A stretch of 64,000 nucleotides of DNA from Ciona savignyi (taxonomy: Eukaryota; Chordata; Ascidiacea; Phlebobranchia; Cionidae): assembly GCA_000149265.1 (NCBI GenBank), contig CH002076.1, forward strand, positions 493,148 to 557,147, given 5' to 3'. Made by a program: the position numbers and the translations under genes. Positions 45,591 through 58,244 of this stretch are shown one piece after another (position 1 is the stretch's first letter; every line of letters starts with the position of its first letter). The notes beneath the pieces were generated by a model. The model had not been told where the DNA came from. It ran no database searches and was given only the letters and a program-made list of their open reading frames with translations.

Positions 45591-48500
45591 CTTGTACAAC
45601 CCCCCACTGTTGGTAATTTGAGTGGTGATGTCAAATGTGGTGTACTTGTTGATGAACTATCAAAATCATTTCAGACCAAGAACAAAACCAATTTGCATCA
45701 ACTAATCAGGTTAGTTATATTGTTTTTATGTACTCATGTTGAAGAATTGGGTTAGGATTTATAACAAATTAATTTTGATGTATGAAAAAACAGTTGATAT
45801 GTACACCCCTACAAGTACAGGCTTGTGATTAATTGCACTGTGTAATTATTACATTATGAAGATGCCGTTAATCACATACAACCCTAAAGAAAAGTGTGCT
45901 GTAAATACTTGGTTTATGTGGCGAAAGAAGAAGGATTGGCCTGGAAGATGGAACCAAAGTTGAATAAAATCATACATTCCTCCAGTTTTAAAATGTGCAG
46001 TGCACGGTTATAATTTAATTTAAAAAGTATAGTACATCAACGAAAGATGCATGTTATAGCCTATTTACCTCTTTGTTAAACCATGTATTTAGTACAAACA
46101 GGGCAAGCAGAAACTTCTAGGTCCTTTAGTAATCAATGCACGAAACATGGTTTCCTTGGTTACTAAACAAATTCATTATGCGTTTTCTGTAAAAAAATGT
46201 TTCTCTAATTAACAAGTTAACAAACAAGCCAATATATTCATTGCACCAACGTCATGTCATACTACTGTTTTAGTTACAGCATTATCTCATAAAATTTTTT
46301 TCTGTGTTTTCACACCCCGCAAAAATTAACTTTTGGCTTTTAGGGAGGAAGTTGGACCCTACCTTTATAATGATGGCAAAGGACGAGATATTCCCATCAA
46401 AGAACTTGTAGAGCGGAGACACAGAGAGAGAACCAACAAGGCATTAAGTACCCGTGCTAATCATAAATACCCACTGGCAAATCTGAAACGAACTCTTGAT
46501 GCTCCGTTTGTCTATACTGAAAATGGTAAATCAGTAGAAAATATATTAAAAATATCTATTTGGTTTTATTTTTGTTATATACATATTAGTGGGTGAAAAT
46601 GTCTCAATTGTATATCTAATCTAGGTGTTAAACCAATATTCTTTTTAAAAACTAACATGCTCTTCAGCTCAATGTTTAACATTCACAGGTGATACAAGGT
46701 TTTGTTGTTGGGATATTAACAAACGAGGTCCGCTTGGTGAAACAGCGTTTCATATTTGTCTCCTCAACAACTCAACCAAACACAACATGCTTGCTATGGA
46801 GATGGTGGAAGTCTTCCCAAATCTGCGTAAATGATTTCTATTGTTGTGTGTTTGTTCACCAGTTAACCTATTTGTTGTCAATTAAAATTTGTCAAAAATT
46901 ATTAGTTGTTGTCAAAAAATAACAAAAATTTGCATAGTATATTTTTTATAAATGCCAACGTTTTATACTCCAGTTGTTGATATTTATCTTGGAGATGAAT
47001 ATTATGGTGAGAATGTCCTTCACATGGCAATTGCTAATGAAGACATGTCAATGATAAAATTCATTCTTGAAGAGAGTAAAAAGGTGGGTAACAATTTTAT
47101 TTGTATTTTTTCATGTTTGTTAAATAAAAAAATTAATTAATATTTGTAAAAAAAGTCTGTTTTAAACATCTGTTATTAAATGTTGATATATGTATGAATT
47201 TGACTTGATTCCCCCCAAAAATTGTTCAAATAAATGAAGCATGTTTTAAGAAGCATGTTTAAAAATAATATTTCGTCTAATACCTTTTTATTGATCGTTT
47301 ATAAAACATTGAAATCGACAAACTGTATTGTAGTTGAACCCAAAGTTCAACTTAGAGGAAAGATGTTGTGGCTCATTCTTTTGCCCATCTGACCAGAAAT
47401 CGACCAGAGTTGACCAACCTGATAAAGAACAACCACTTTTGAGCAAAGAAACAAATTATTCTGGGTTTGTCTAATCAAAATTTTTATTTTTTTGTCTATA
47501 AACTCTTTAAATAGTCATTTTTAAATAACCGTAAAATCTATATTTTGTTTTTAAATAAAAAAAGATTAAGTCTCCGGTTGTATATACTATTTAAAGAAGC
47601 ACTAATATCAAATAATCATTTCTGTGTGTTTGTTATGTCCAAATGTTAGATAATACACTAATACACGTTGCAGATATTTAAACACATATTGCATTCATTT
47701 CTCACCAAACATCTAGATTGACCTACTAAGGTCTAGTTTTTTTAAATCTTAATTAACCTTTTTGTGCAGAGTTTGGTAGGCCTACCATTGAAAGCAGCCG
47801 TCATTTCCAACAAAATATAGTCAAGACATTTTCTTGTGATCATATTCTAATAAAACGTATAATTTTGGTAACTTCTACTTCAGGCTAATCTACTGGGGAG
47901 AATATCCTATGATGTTTGCTGCGTGTTCCATGCAAGTTGGCGCTTTTGAGTTGTTACTCCGGGAAGGGGCTGATATTTACGCTACAGACAGCAATTTGAA
48001 TAATGTTCTTCACATGATGGTTATTCATAACAACAAGGTATGCCTCAAGTGTGTTGGTGTTGTTGGGTGAAGTATTGACCATAAATTATTGGCGTAATCA
48101 GTAGTTTTATGAAGTAGTGAGTCTCCTAATTTGTGGTTATTCATAGAAAAGTAACATTGTCCACCCAAGAAATACAATATCACATTTCATCTACAAAAAA
48201 TTATTTGACCACTACCTGTTGGAACTATGTCAGCAAATCCCAAATAACTTACATTGACAGTAAGTTACATGCTTCCAGCAACCTTCTGGTTTGTCGAAAT
48301 AATTTAATTATAAAGTTACGATTTAGATTGTATTTTAATATAGTGTTCACATAAGTTTTGTTTTGGTACAATCTAAAATATTTTGTCGTTTTTAAATCTA
48401 GGAGATGTTCAATCTTGCCTTCAATCATGCTGGAATGGATCTGCTTTCTCAAACCAACAAGTGGGTTAAATATACTATGCTAATTTTATGTTTTAATTTG

Positions 48501-51500
48501 CTGGCATGGCATAGATTAAATCTCTTTTGCCTATCAAAATGTCTGTAATGGGATGTAAAAGATTTTTAATGTGATTTTGGTGATTAAAATGCTAGCTGCA
48601 ATTTTAAGGACAATTCAAAACCTTCGTTTAATTCCAGAAGGTGAAACTACTTTGAATCAATATCGTCTTTCTGCAGACTGCAGGATGGAATAATTTATAA
48701 ACTTGTTTCAGACAAGGGTTAACTCCACTGACACTGTGTGCTAAACTAGGCAACAAAGACATGCTTGACCATATATTGGAGTTGAAACGGGAAATATCCT
48801 GGGTGTTTGGTGATGTAACATGTGCTACATACCCACTATCCGATGTGGATACTGTGAGTGTTTGATTCATTTGTATTCATGAGGATAGTAAACCAACAGG
48901 CATTATTACGTATATGAATACTATACTGACAATTTGATAATGTCCAGGAATAATTCTGGTTATGAACTATATAATTTTCATTCTTAGGTATGCTATTCTG
49001 CATGCAGATTTCATGCAAATAGCAACCAATTGTTGTTATTTAAAACTTAATATGGGACAAATTTTAAAAATACCATACTACCGAAAATATTATCTAAAAA
49101 TATTTGTGTTTGTTGAGATTTCCTGTTGATAGTATGCAGTGATACTTTAATTTTGTTATTACTTTGATGTTAATCGTCATGCCCTGTAACACGGGAGGTA
49201 CCATAATGCTTTATTTTAGATAGAATGCTTATTTTTTTTAGAGTTTGTACATTAATCATTTTAACATAGCTAACCATGTGATTACTTCATGCCTTTGGAT
49301 TGCCGGATAATTTTGATTGTTTCCTTTCAGATCAACCCCACAGATGGAAGTATCAACAGTCACAGTGCACTCAGTATTATACTGAGTGAGGAATCCAATG
49401 AACATCTGGAGATGCTGGATGGTCTGCTCTTCCAGTTACTCCATGAGAAGTGGAAACATTATGCGAAAGTCCAGTTCTACGTGAAAGCAGTGTTTTTCAT
49501 TCTCTATCTTGTTGCTTTCATAACTGCGATTTACTTGCAACCACCACCGGTTTGTATGTTTCAAATTTGCAAGTCATTTAAATTGTAAATTTATGTTTGT
49601 AACAGGATTCATGCTGTTCTTGGCAAGATGGGTAGTGAAGTTTCAGATCCTATAAATTGTGTTTTCAAAACAATCTTTGATCTATCCCAGCTCAATTTAA
49701 TACAAGCAATTAATGTCACCAAAATTGCATAATAGGTTTCGTATTTAAATAGAATCATTAAGATTATTTTAAAAACTAAAACTTTTCCCTGAAAAAAATA
49801 TTTCTATATAAAGTAAAAAGTTTAATTATTCTCTATTAAATGAAGCTGGTTTAAATCTATGATTAGTTTAAAAACATAGTTTAGTTAGCTTGGTACTAAA
49901 AGTTTTAAATCAACGTATATGTTCCTCACATCTCTGCGAATACATTAAAACACATCAGGTATTGGCTAATTCTTGATAGCAGATAATGATTTATTTTTTT
50001 TACCAAATATCGTTAACAATTTACATTTATTGTCAAGAGAAATTTTTTTATAATTTTATACGTGTCAAGAAAAGGCAGGTGCTGACAGATTTCAGTGAAA
50101 TCACAAACAAGTTTCATTCCTTGATTGAACTTGAATGATTTTGTGTTTTAATTAATTTTCCTCTACATTCTGCAGCCCAGCACTGTCATATCTGCCAACA
50201 CATCGCTTGGGTTGGTGAATATCTCAGTTGTGGACCAATGTTATCTGCTTTCCACATCAAGTGCCACACAGATATTCCGATATGTGTTGGAATGTATTGT
50301 AGTGATCAGTGCTGTGGTCTACCTGGTCGTTGCTGTTTTGGAAATCTACAATGAAGTGAGTGGAATTGAAACCTTTGGGTGGAAAAGTGTCTGCTTAAAA
50401 TCTCTTGTTCACTAGATGCTACAAGAGATAGTCACAAAAATCATATGGTATGCAAGTTACCTAAATTGTTAGCCTACACTCTTTTTTATTAAGTTTTTGA
50501 CAATAAGTTTTTTCAAATGAATAGATTTTACAGAGTTTGGTAAGATATGCAATTGTCAAGCAATACAACAGTGGATACAGTAGTTCAGACATGGTTTACC
50601 ATGGGGTTATGAGCAGAATACTGGCATAAATGATATAAGTGAACTAGTATTGCCTTATTTAAATAATTGCTTAACATTAATACTAGTAGCCCCTTTAAAA
50701 AAACTCTTTAAAGACCTTGGTAATATTTTTTTTTCATAGTATTACAGCAAAAGGAACAATAAAGTCATTTAGATTTTTAGAGAAAACATATTTTACCTAA
50801 TTCTCTACACATATTTATTGTCTGTTACAGTAAAACAATAAAATAAAAGTGTTAAATAAATTGAAAAACACATACTGCAGTTAAATATTAATTCCATCCA
50901 AAAACCAATTAACAATGCACTAACACCTACACAGACAAAAAAGCTGCTCAATGCAAATTGTAGATAATCTTAAGGCACTACCCAAACTTGAGAAAGCGAT
51001 AAGCAGCAAACAATGTAGTAAATAAGTAAGAATAAAAAAGAAAGAACTAAATAAATCAAAAAGGGAACATAAAAAATTCAAACCGAACAACGACGATTAG
51101 CGACAAAATTTACTGTTACACAAATAGTTCCAGTCAGTTTCACTTAGTTTATTCATTCATGGATAAAGAATTATACTCTATCCTACTATGGTGTAACAAT
51201 GGACACAAAATGGTTTATATTATGTTTATTAAAAGATTAAATCTTATAGTGATTAACTTTAGTGGAACCCCGTTTGGCAACCACCTCGATAACATGACCA
51301 CCTTTTTATCAGGACCACTTCAGTGCGGTCCCAAATTATTTGCTATGGTAATGCATTGCATTCGGTTTTATTAACGCCCAGACCAGGACCGTCATATTTT
51401 GGTCCAAAACTTGAAATTTAACTCTGGTAAAGCGACCACATGTGCTCAATAATTTGCGTTTGTCACCACAATAATACGTTTCAATTTTTTTGTGATCAAA

Positions 51501-53982
51501 ACAATAAGATTAGATGAGCGCGTACACACACACAAAGAATAAAATTGTGGCAAACAGGACGGAATCTTATAAGATAAATTTCAGTACAATTAGTTGTTAA
51601 ATTTATTCTGCAGTGTCTGATAAAAATAATGGCATTTAGAAAAAATTTAGTAAAAAGGCAGACGTTTTGGCTGCATATGACAACAACTTGCTCCAAATCA
51701 AAATTCACTAACACATCCACCCGCTAACGCGACCGCTTGATGACGGTCCCATAGGTGGTCAGGTAAGCGGGGTTCCACTGTATATTTATTTTCAAGACTT
51801 TTGAAAATTCATGTAGAAAATATGCATTTTTTTTACTTTTAAACTTTGTTTGTGATATCCTTTCAACAAATCCCAAACAAATTTTGTTGCGTGCCAGTAT
51901 ATGCGATTTTAAAAATAATATAATCATATAACTATAGAATAAGGTTGCTTTTAATAGTTGTTTTTTTGTTTTACAAAATCCCCGCTTATTAAACAAAGAA
52001 CCTTTAAAATCGTATAATTCACTGAGATTAAAACCTAAAGATTTAAAAAATCTTTACAAAAATATTGATTTCCAGGGCAAAGAGACATTCTGGTGGACAA
52101 TATATAACACTCCTATGAAAGGCAGTTTCCTCATCTCCTGTGTGCTGGTGCTTCTGATCATACCTTGTCGCTTCACGTGTCATTTGCTCTCAGAAAATGT
52201 CATTTTAACACTATGTATTTGCACATGCATTCCCTATCTGCTGTTTTTCTGCAGGTGTGTTTAAGCTTGACGGTTTTTGCAATTTTGTGAAATCAATGTC
52301 ACGACAAAAAGAGACATTAATTAAAGTTATGTTGTAATAATTTACAGCTTGTGTTTTGATTAATAATTAATATGTTGGCCAAGTATTGCAATATGGTGCT
52401 ATGGTTCGAATTATGTAAGTTTCATTCACATTCTGCACTCTTATGTTACCTGATGATTGTATATTGGTTGCTTGTGGTTTAATGGCAATGTACTAAGCTG
52501 ATAAGAGTGGGTTAATCAAATAACATGACTAAAGCAAGACCTAACTGGTTTACCCCTTGCTTAGACAAAACAACAAACCATTTAAAATACATTAATATTT
52601 ACTTAACCTGACAGTTCTTTCTGGTTATTTAAATGGCTTATTCTCTGGCAAATCTGACATTTCAGGTTTACAAGTAGAAACATATTTGTTAATATTCAGC
52701 CAGTATTTCAAACTAATGTTTTTTTCATTACAGAGGTTTTAAATTGGTTGGTCCATTCATTGTAGCAATATACAACATGATAATGGGAGATTTGCTGAGA
52801 TTTTTGATTCTGTATTCCATATTTCTCATGGGATTTTCACAAGGTATTGTAGAATGGAATTTAATAATGGACCTTTTAACAAAATTTTACTCTATATAAG
52901 TGTGCACAGTTGCTGATTTCATGGCATTTGCACCATTGGCCTGATAGTTTAGGACATTTGCTATGTAATGTTTGTCTTGTTTCACAAATGTGATTTTCCA
53001 TTGCGATATTTTGATGGCGGTCAGCTAGGAAATTAGCCAGATTGTCAAAGATTTGGGGAAGCATGTGTAGGGACTTGCTACTATAGAGACAACCTAAACA
53101 ACATATTAGGTTTAAAATGCAAAAATGATAAATATGGTTGGTAAAAAATAACTCTCTCTTAGATGAGATAATCCGATTGTGATTTATCCATGCTGTGCTT
53201 GTTCTGTTAATAACTAGTAAATTGTCATCATAACCACATATATCAATCTATTGTACTTATTAATATTTTTTTCTACAGCAATGTACATATTGTTCCGTGG
53301 TACTGGCCACCCATTATTTTCACACCCTTTCCAGTCTATAATGGGCATGTTTATCATTACTCTTGGTGAATTTAGCGACCTCTATCTTGATTTTGAACAA
53401 GCCAGACACCCTGCAGCAGCTAAGGTAAGAAAGATTTTCGCGGACACCACGAGTTATCAATACTGTACTTAGTTTTAGCAAGTGACCATAAATTATCAGA
53501 ATGCATAAAGGTTGTTTACTTCTTTTAAACAAATTGTATGGTTTAATCCATTTGGCCAGCAAAACTAAATATATCAAAATGTGTTCATTTCTAAATTATA
53601 GGAAACCCACAATAACCATTAATATGATTTGACTGAACTGATTTTTTTACCTTTACTAAGTAATAGTGGTTGTCTTACAGGTTCTGTTTGTGATCTACAT
53701 GGTAATTGTGACAGTGCTGCTGATAAACATGTTGATTGCTATGATGGGAAACACGTTCAACAAGATAGCAGCAACTAGATGGGAGTGGCAGAGGCAATGG
53801 GCTAAGATTGTCCTGGTATAATTGGCTTCTTGTTAACATGGTTATTCTTTTTGATCATCATAATAATATAGGTCATGGAGAGGTCTGTATCAGCCGAACA
53901 CAGGATAAAAAAGCAAAGGATCTACTCGCAACCAGATTCTAAGGGAAATGGAAGGAGATTTGTTGTTAGAAACTTTCGGTAA
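45591..53982 (+). CDS. TRPV cation channel, invertebrate Nanchung/Inactive type (5' end missing)
   Basis: TRPV channels are tetrameric non-selective or calcium channels; the invertebrate type works in sensory cilia. Fifteen exons: 45591-45709, 46344-46525, 46689-46826, 46974-47083, 47334-47464, 47884-48037, 48402-48460, 48712-48853, 49331-49549, 50176-50355, 52076-52254, 52734-52843, 53279-53424, 53681-53815, 53872-53982; all GT-AG and in phase, 704 residues. Ankyrin region: [76 protein letters not shown]. Six membrane spans follow, with glycosylation sites (NTS, NIS) after the first. The pore segment reads [12 protein letters not shown]; the last span ends [12 protein letters not shown], then a TRP-like helix with [15 protein letters not shown] and pore LGEF fit the invertebrate class better than TRPV1-4 or TRPV5/6. 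The stop lies at the final possible donor. No start Met is visible; it is upstream or in the gap. Confidence 0.9.
51260..51780. mobile_element. Pogo/Tigger-like MITE, copy 2 (TRPV intron)
   Basis: The 521-bp copy of the family at 11088-11598, in the same orientation. The right end reads GGGGTTCCACTG followed by TATA; the left end has one substitution (TAGTGGAACCCC). It lies in the intron between exons 50176-50355 and 52076-52254. Confidence 0.85.
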
Positions 53983-54170
53983 GTTTCATTGATCGGAATT
54001 CAGCTTAATCAGTTGCCGCAATAGGATAAACGCAATTCAAAATTTCACGTGTTCGCAGTTAAGGTTATATTTTATGGCACTTCATTTTTAGTTTATTACT
54101 TTTAAACATTTGTGTAATTTTGTACGTTCAACTCGAAAACATTATATCATAAATGTAGTACACAGCTAAA

Positions 54171-54530
54171 TATTGCATGCACTGTGGTTTATTGCAAAAT
54201 AAGTTGTCCTATTTTTGATCTCTAGTATTCATTTATATTTGCACTTTGTAATATATATTACTAGTTGTAGCTCAAGTTCCTTCCTTTTATACACAGAATT
54301 TGTATTGTTTTTACTTGGTTGACAGCAAAATTAAATAAAAAAAACAAATGTTTGTACTTTTGACATCAACTATTTTTAAAATATTGCTTGCACTGTGGTT
54401 TATTGCAAAATTGGTAGATTACTCCTGGCTTACTGATATTCTTTTATATTTGCACTTTTTTTAGTTTAGCTCACATTCTTTTCTACACATAGAAAGTGCT
54501 TCAGTCTATTAGACTTAAGTATTTTAAGTT
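54171..54530. repeat. About 211-bp tandem duplication between TRPV and PHF5A
   Basis: TATTGCATGCACTGTGGTTT at 54171 and TATTGCTTGCACTGTGGTTT at 54382 start two diverged copies, both continuing TATTGCAAAA, TTTATATTTGCACTTT and TAGCTCA. Each copy carries TTTATT (54188-54193, 54399-54404), which reads AATAAA on the PHF5A strand. Confidence 0.8.
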
Positions 54531-54730
54531 TTCTTAGCAGTTGCATTGTCTTCACTTTTTACAATAATTTTTAATACAGAAAATTGAAATATGATGTGTA
54601 GTATGAAATAAAGACAAGATTTTTGGTAAAAATTGTAATTTCTAAAAAAATCAGAGCAAAATTTTGCTTGAATTTCTTTTCTTCTCTTGCAATTCTCCGA
54701 GTAGTTTTTGAATGAGGGAATAGTGTAATA

Positions 54731-56606
54731 TCATCTCTTTTTGAAGCCGTACTTCTTTCGCTCATAAAACAAGTCAGTTTTAGCACTTCCAAGATTCACA
54801 ATTTTAGGACAACCGTCTCTCTAAAAAAAGATCTTTATTAATGCCAAGATGAGTTGCAAGATAGGATAGGATATTCATCTTTATCCCCGTGAATGGGAAA
54901 ACCAAGGGGGTTAACACACGGGCAAGTCAGATCACCTCGCGCCCATCGTCGGGTTACTGGAGCTATTGCAGTGTGTTGTATATGATAGACACGTTCCTTC
55001 AATTTGATAGAACCCATTAATCCGCTGGGTTCAAGCAATGTCCGTAAAGTGCCTTGCCCAAGGACACAACCAACTAGCTAGCGACCAGTTTCGCACCTAC
55101 AACCTTTCGATTGAAAGTCAAGGCACTTAATTGCTAGACCAACCGGCCGGACAAAGATACATGGTTAAAAAAAGTTTAGCTTGTACTTAGTGATTAGAAA
55201 TATATGTATTTTAAACTTACATCTTTTTCTTGCATGGTACACTCCTTACAATAGTATGCATCTGATACTCCAGGTCCACCACATATCACACATCGACCCT
55301 GTAATAAAATTATGCAGGTTGAGTGCATAATCTAAATTTTATGAAGCAACATAACCACATGTTTGTTACTAGTTAACGACAAGTACTTAAGTGTGGTAAA
55401 CTACCTGATAAGAACCGTAGTTGCATTCATCGCATATTCTAACCAAAGTACATGGTCGTACATAAGAATCACAGATCACACATTTTCCATCACCTAAAAA
55501 GAGTAAAACATTTTATTAAATGCATGAATTTTTTTTAACTTTAATACTTAGGGACTACATTTTACCAAAGAACCTTCGCATTCAATATCCTACTATTTTT
55601 GGAATGTATTGGTAAAAAATAAAGTTTTAATATTTGAAGTTTACGTAAATCATTGCAGGAAATTTAAAAAATCCTTTTATTTCGATTAAAATAATGCCAT
55701 CTGTATTCTAGTACAAATGAATTAAATATATTGATAATGAGGCTAGGTCAGATATGCTTGAGGCTAATTTTTTGTTTGTTTTATGTGCTACTAAATCACA
55801 CCTCGCTCATACTCTGTCTGCAATTTTTGTATATACCTTAAAGTAATTTTGACAATTTTCCAAGCTTTAAAAAGACAAAAAACAAACACTTCTATCAATT
55901 AAATTTAGTATGTTTGTTGACACGGTAACATACTTACAGTACAGACTTTTGTGCCATGATAATAAGGGGGCCTCTAAATACTACAGGACCGCTTGGGAGC
56001 GCTTGAATCGCTTGGATCACTTAGATTGCTATGGAAAGTAATTCTAACCCTGTCCCAAACACTAATCTCAAACCCAGAACTAACTTTAACCCCAACCCTA
56101 ACATTATTATCACGGCTTTTGTAATTACCAAGCGCTCCAAGCGATTTAAGCGTTCCAAGCGGTCCTGTAGTATTTAGAGGTACCGTGATAATAACGCCCA
56201 GCATGCCTTGCTATTCTAGGTGTAAACAGTGCCTAAATCATGTAACAAGTGTGCACTTTAACAGACTTCATCAGCAATCAGATTATAGCCGAAAAATCCT
56301 GGTTTATCAGTAACTACAGCCCAGTTGTGATACAACGACAGTGCGAATTTTTTAAAAGACTTCAACCTTATTATACTATGTGGCAATGTTGACACTTTTA
56401 AATGTTATTCATCAATTTAGGTATGGTTTAACATATTAATACTACATAGTATTAAGTTATACTGGTAGCTTACTTACATTTTTCACATAATCTTCCAATA
56501 GCTGAAAAACAAACAAGTATTAAAAAGAAATAAAAATAATAAAGTACTACTTACCGACACCCGGTTGTTTTCGACAGAAAATTAAATCGGGATGATGTTT
56601 GGCCAT
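54731..56606 (-). CDS. PHF5A: PHD finger-like domain protein 5A (SF3b14b)
   Basis: PHF5A is a small zinc-knuckle protein of the SF3b complex of the U2 snRNP, needed for branch-point recognition. Five exons on the minus strand: 56555-56606, 56478-56501, 55405-55493, 55221-55298, 54731-54820, in phase, giving 110 residues, exactly the family length. The sequence is nearly invariant: [90 protein letters not shown], then YGFKKR. All CxxC zinc-binding pairs are present. Exon 2 is only 24 nt. Intron 2 holds a foldback element and intron 4 a SINE. The gene converges with the TRPV gene. Confidence 0.98.
54858..55156 (-). mobile_element. SINE copy in PHF5A intron 4
   Basis: A well-preserved copy: GATAGGATAGGATATTCAT tail (inverted), CCGTGAATGGGAAAACCAAG, TCAGATCACCTCGCGCCC, GCCTTGCCCAAGGACACAAC and AACTAGCTAGCGACCAG blocks. 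It is inserted in the same transcriptional sense as PHF5A. Confidence 0.85.
55966..56185. mobile_element. Foldback/MITE-like element with 9-bp direct repeats
   Basis: Inverted repeats of about 45 bp begin CCTCTAAATACTACAGGACC on both strands and contain several CGCTTGGA/CGCTTGAA words. The whole 220 bp is bounded by TGATAATAA (55957-55965 and 56186-56194), a 9-bp direct repeat. The centre carries degenerate CCCTAAC-type words. A 9-bp duplication suggests a Mutator-like origin, but the family is not recognised. Confidence 0.75.
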
Positions 56607-58244
56607 TTCTGTTTAAATTTTCCAAATATATATCATACAAAATTAATATTTTTGAAAGTTAGAAACAAAATTCAAACAACTTTCCGTAAATATTCGACGT
56701 TTTTGATTCGAAATTAGTGGACTGAACGCACCGGCAAGAACTGTCTAACCACAATGTTGAACACTAGATAGTATCCACCGTTGTTAATGAATAATCAAAT
56801 TTTATCAGGGTCAACGATCTGTCATATCACTGTGATCGATAGGATGGATAGAAAGATATGTCATTTTATCCTGGTAAAGCAATTCACATTAGGAAGGCTT
56901 TATCAGGGGTTATTATTAAACTAATTTGAAAGAAATTCTAGTGATATTACATTTGTGGTTTATCCCCGAAAACGAAAACGATTCATCGTTATCATATGTG
57001 TAACCGTCAGATTACCCCGCTCTCTTTGAGTTTAACCGAAACTATTGTACTGTGTTTTGTATGAACCAAAAACACATTTTTTAGAGATTTCTTTGATTTT
57101 ATTGCTGTCTTTTTCAATAGCAACGTGAATACTTTATTCGGAAAACATGCCTATCAAGTTTGGATTGGTAATAGTTTGTGCTTGCAACAACAAACGTTTT
57201 ACACTTAGTATAAGATAGATATAGTCCTACGTATTAGTCTAGTGGTTTAGTGCGTCGCCTTTCAACCGAAAGGTTGCAGCTTCAAAACTGGTCGCTAGCT
57301 AGTCGGATTGTGTCCTTGGCTAAGACACTTAAAGGACATTGCCTGAACCCAGCAGCTTGATGGGTTTTACTAAATTAAAGGAACGTGTGAATCATACATA
57401 ACACACTGCAATAGTTCCGATAACCCGACGATGGGCGCGAGGTGATCTGACGATTTCCCGTGTGTTAACTTCCCTTACATTTTCCCATTCACGGGGATAA
57501 ACATGAATATCCTATCCTATCCTATCCTATATAGAAAGAGTGATTGTGTATAACAAGGAAACTAGATCGTTTCTGTTTGCGGAAACATAATGCACAGTCA
57601 CAATGTTTTTTTAAATTCATGGTGGGTAACTCTTGGTTTATATTCTTTAGTTAAAGCATAGTACTGCTATTCGTTGTTTTTTTTGTATGTGACGTCATTT
57701 TCGAGTCACTGCGCTAAAAGGTAGTTCTTGGAATTTTATTTAAAATAAGTATATACATTTTTACACAGCTCTTTTAAATTGGCTCCACTTGTTTTAATGA
57801 GCGATAAACCTAAGTTTTAATCAATCCATCCTAAACAATTTGGTCTACCATTATCGCCTTATTTTCAAAGCACGAAGGCTGTAACCCTTAAATACATGAC
57901 CTAAGTTAACGAAACAAAATACCAAGTAATTGGTAGTATTTCAATCCTTTCCCGTGTAAACAAAATGATAACAATTCCTATATAATCAAAAGGACATCCG
58001 TAGGTATCTTGTTCTTTTAAAGCCCACAACGCAGCAGCGTGGTCATTATAGTTCTAACCTATTGGTCTCCAACCAATGCTTTACTAATATAAATGCCTTA
58101 GTCAAAACAATCGGACATGTCAAGCGGCCGCCCAAAAAAATGACTTTGACAATCCGCCTTATGACAAAAAGATAGCCTGCATGCAACACTGAAGTAGAAT
58201 GGAAGTACATGAGCACATGAAGCTTTATAAAATGTTTATTGTAT
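56607..58244. other. Intergenic region between PHF5A and the IL-1R-like gene
   Basis: Contains the PHF5A promoter side, a degraded SINE fragment (56955-57065, TTTATCCCCGAAAACG and GTCAGATTACC), an inverted companion module (about 57140-57210) and a good SINE (57228-57534), plus TGACGTCA near 57690. No exon is supported. Confidence 0.5.
57228..57534 (+). mobile_element. tRNA-derived SINE copy with intact TATCC tail
   Basis: Best copy for the 3' end: TAGTGCGTCGCCTTTCAACC, GAAAGGTTGCAGCTTCAAAA, TAGCTAGTCGGATTGTGTCC, CGAGGTGATCTGACGATT, CACGGGGATAAACATG, then four TATCC repeats from about 57510. The tail repeat explains the GATAG words of the minus-strand copies. Confidence 0.88.

Noticed and set aside
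46201..46320. Alternative longer exon upstream of the TRPV exon at 46344
   Set aside because: Frame upstream of the TTTTAG acceptor is AT-rich and phase only fits the exon as annotated.
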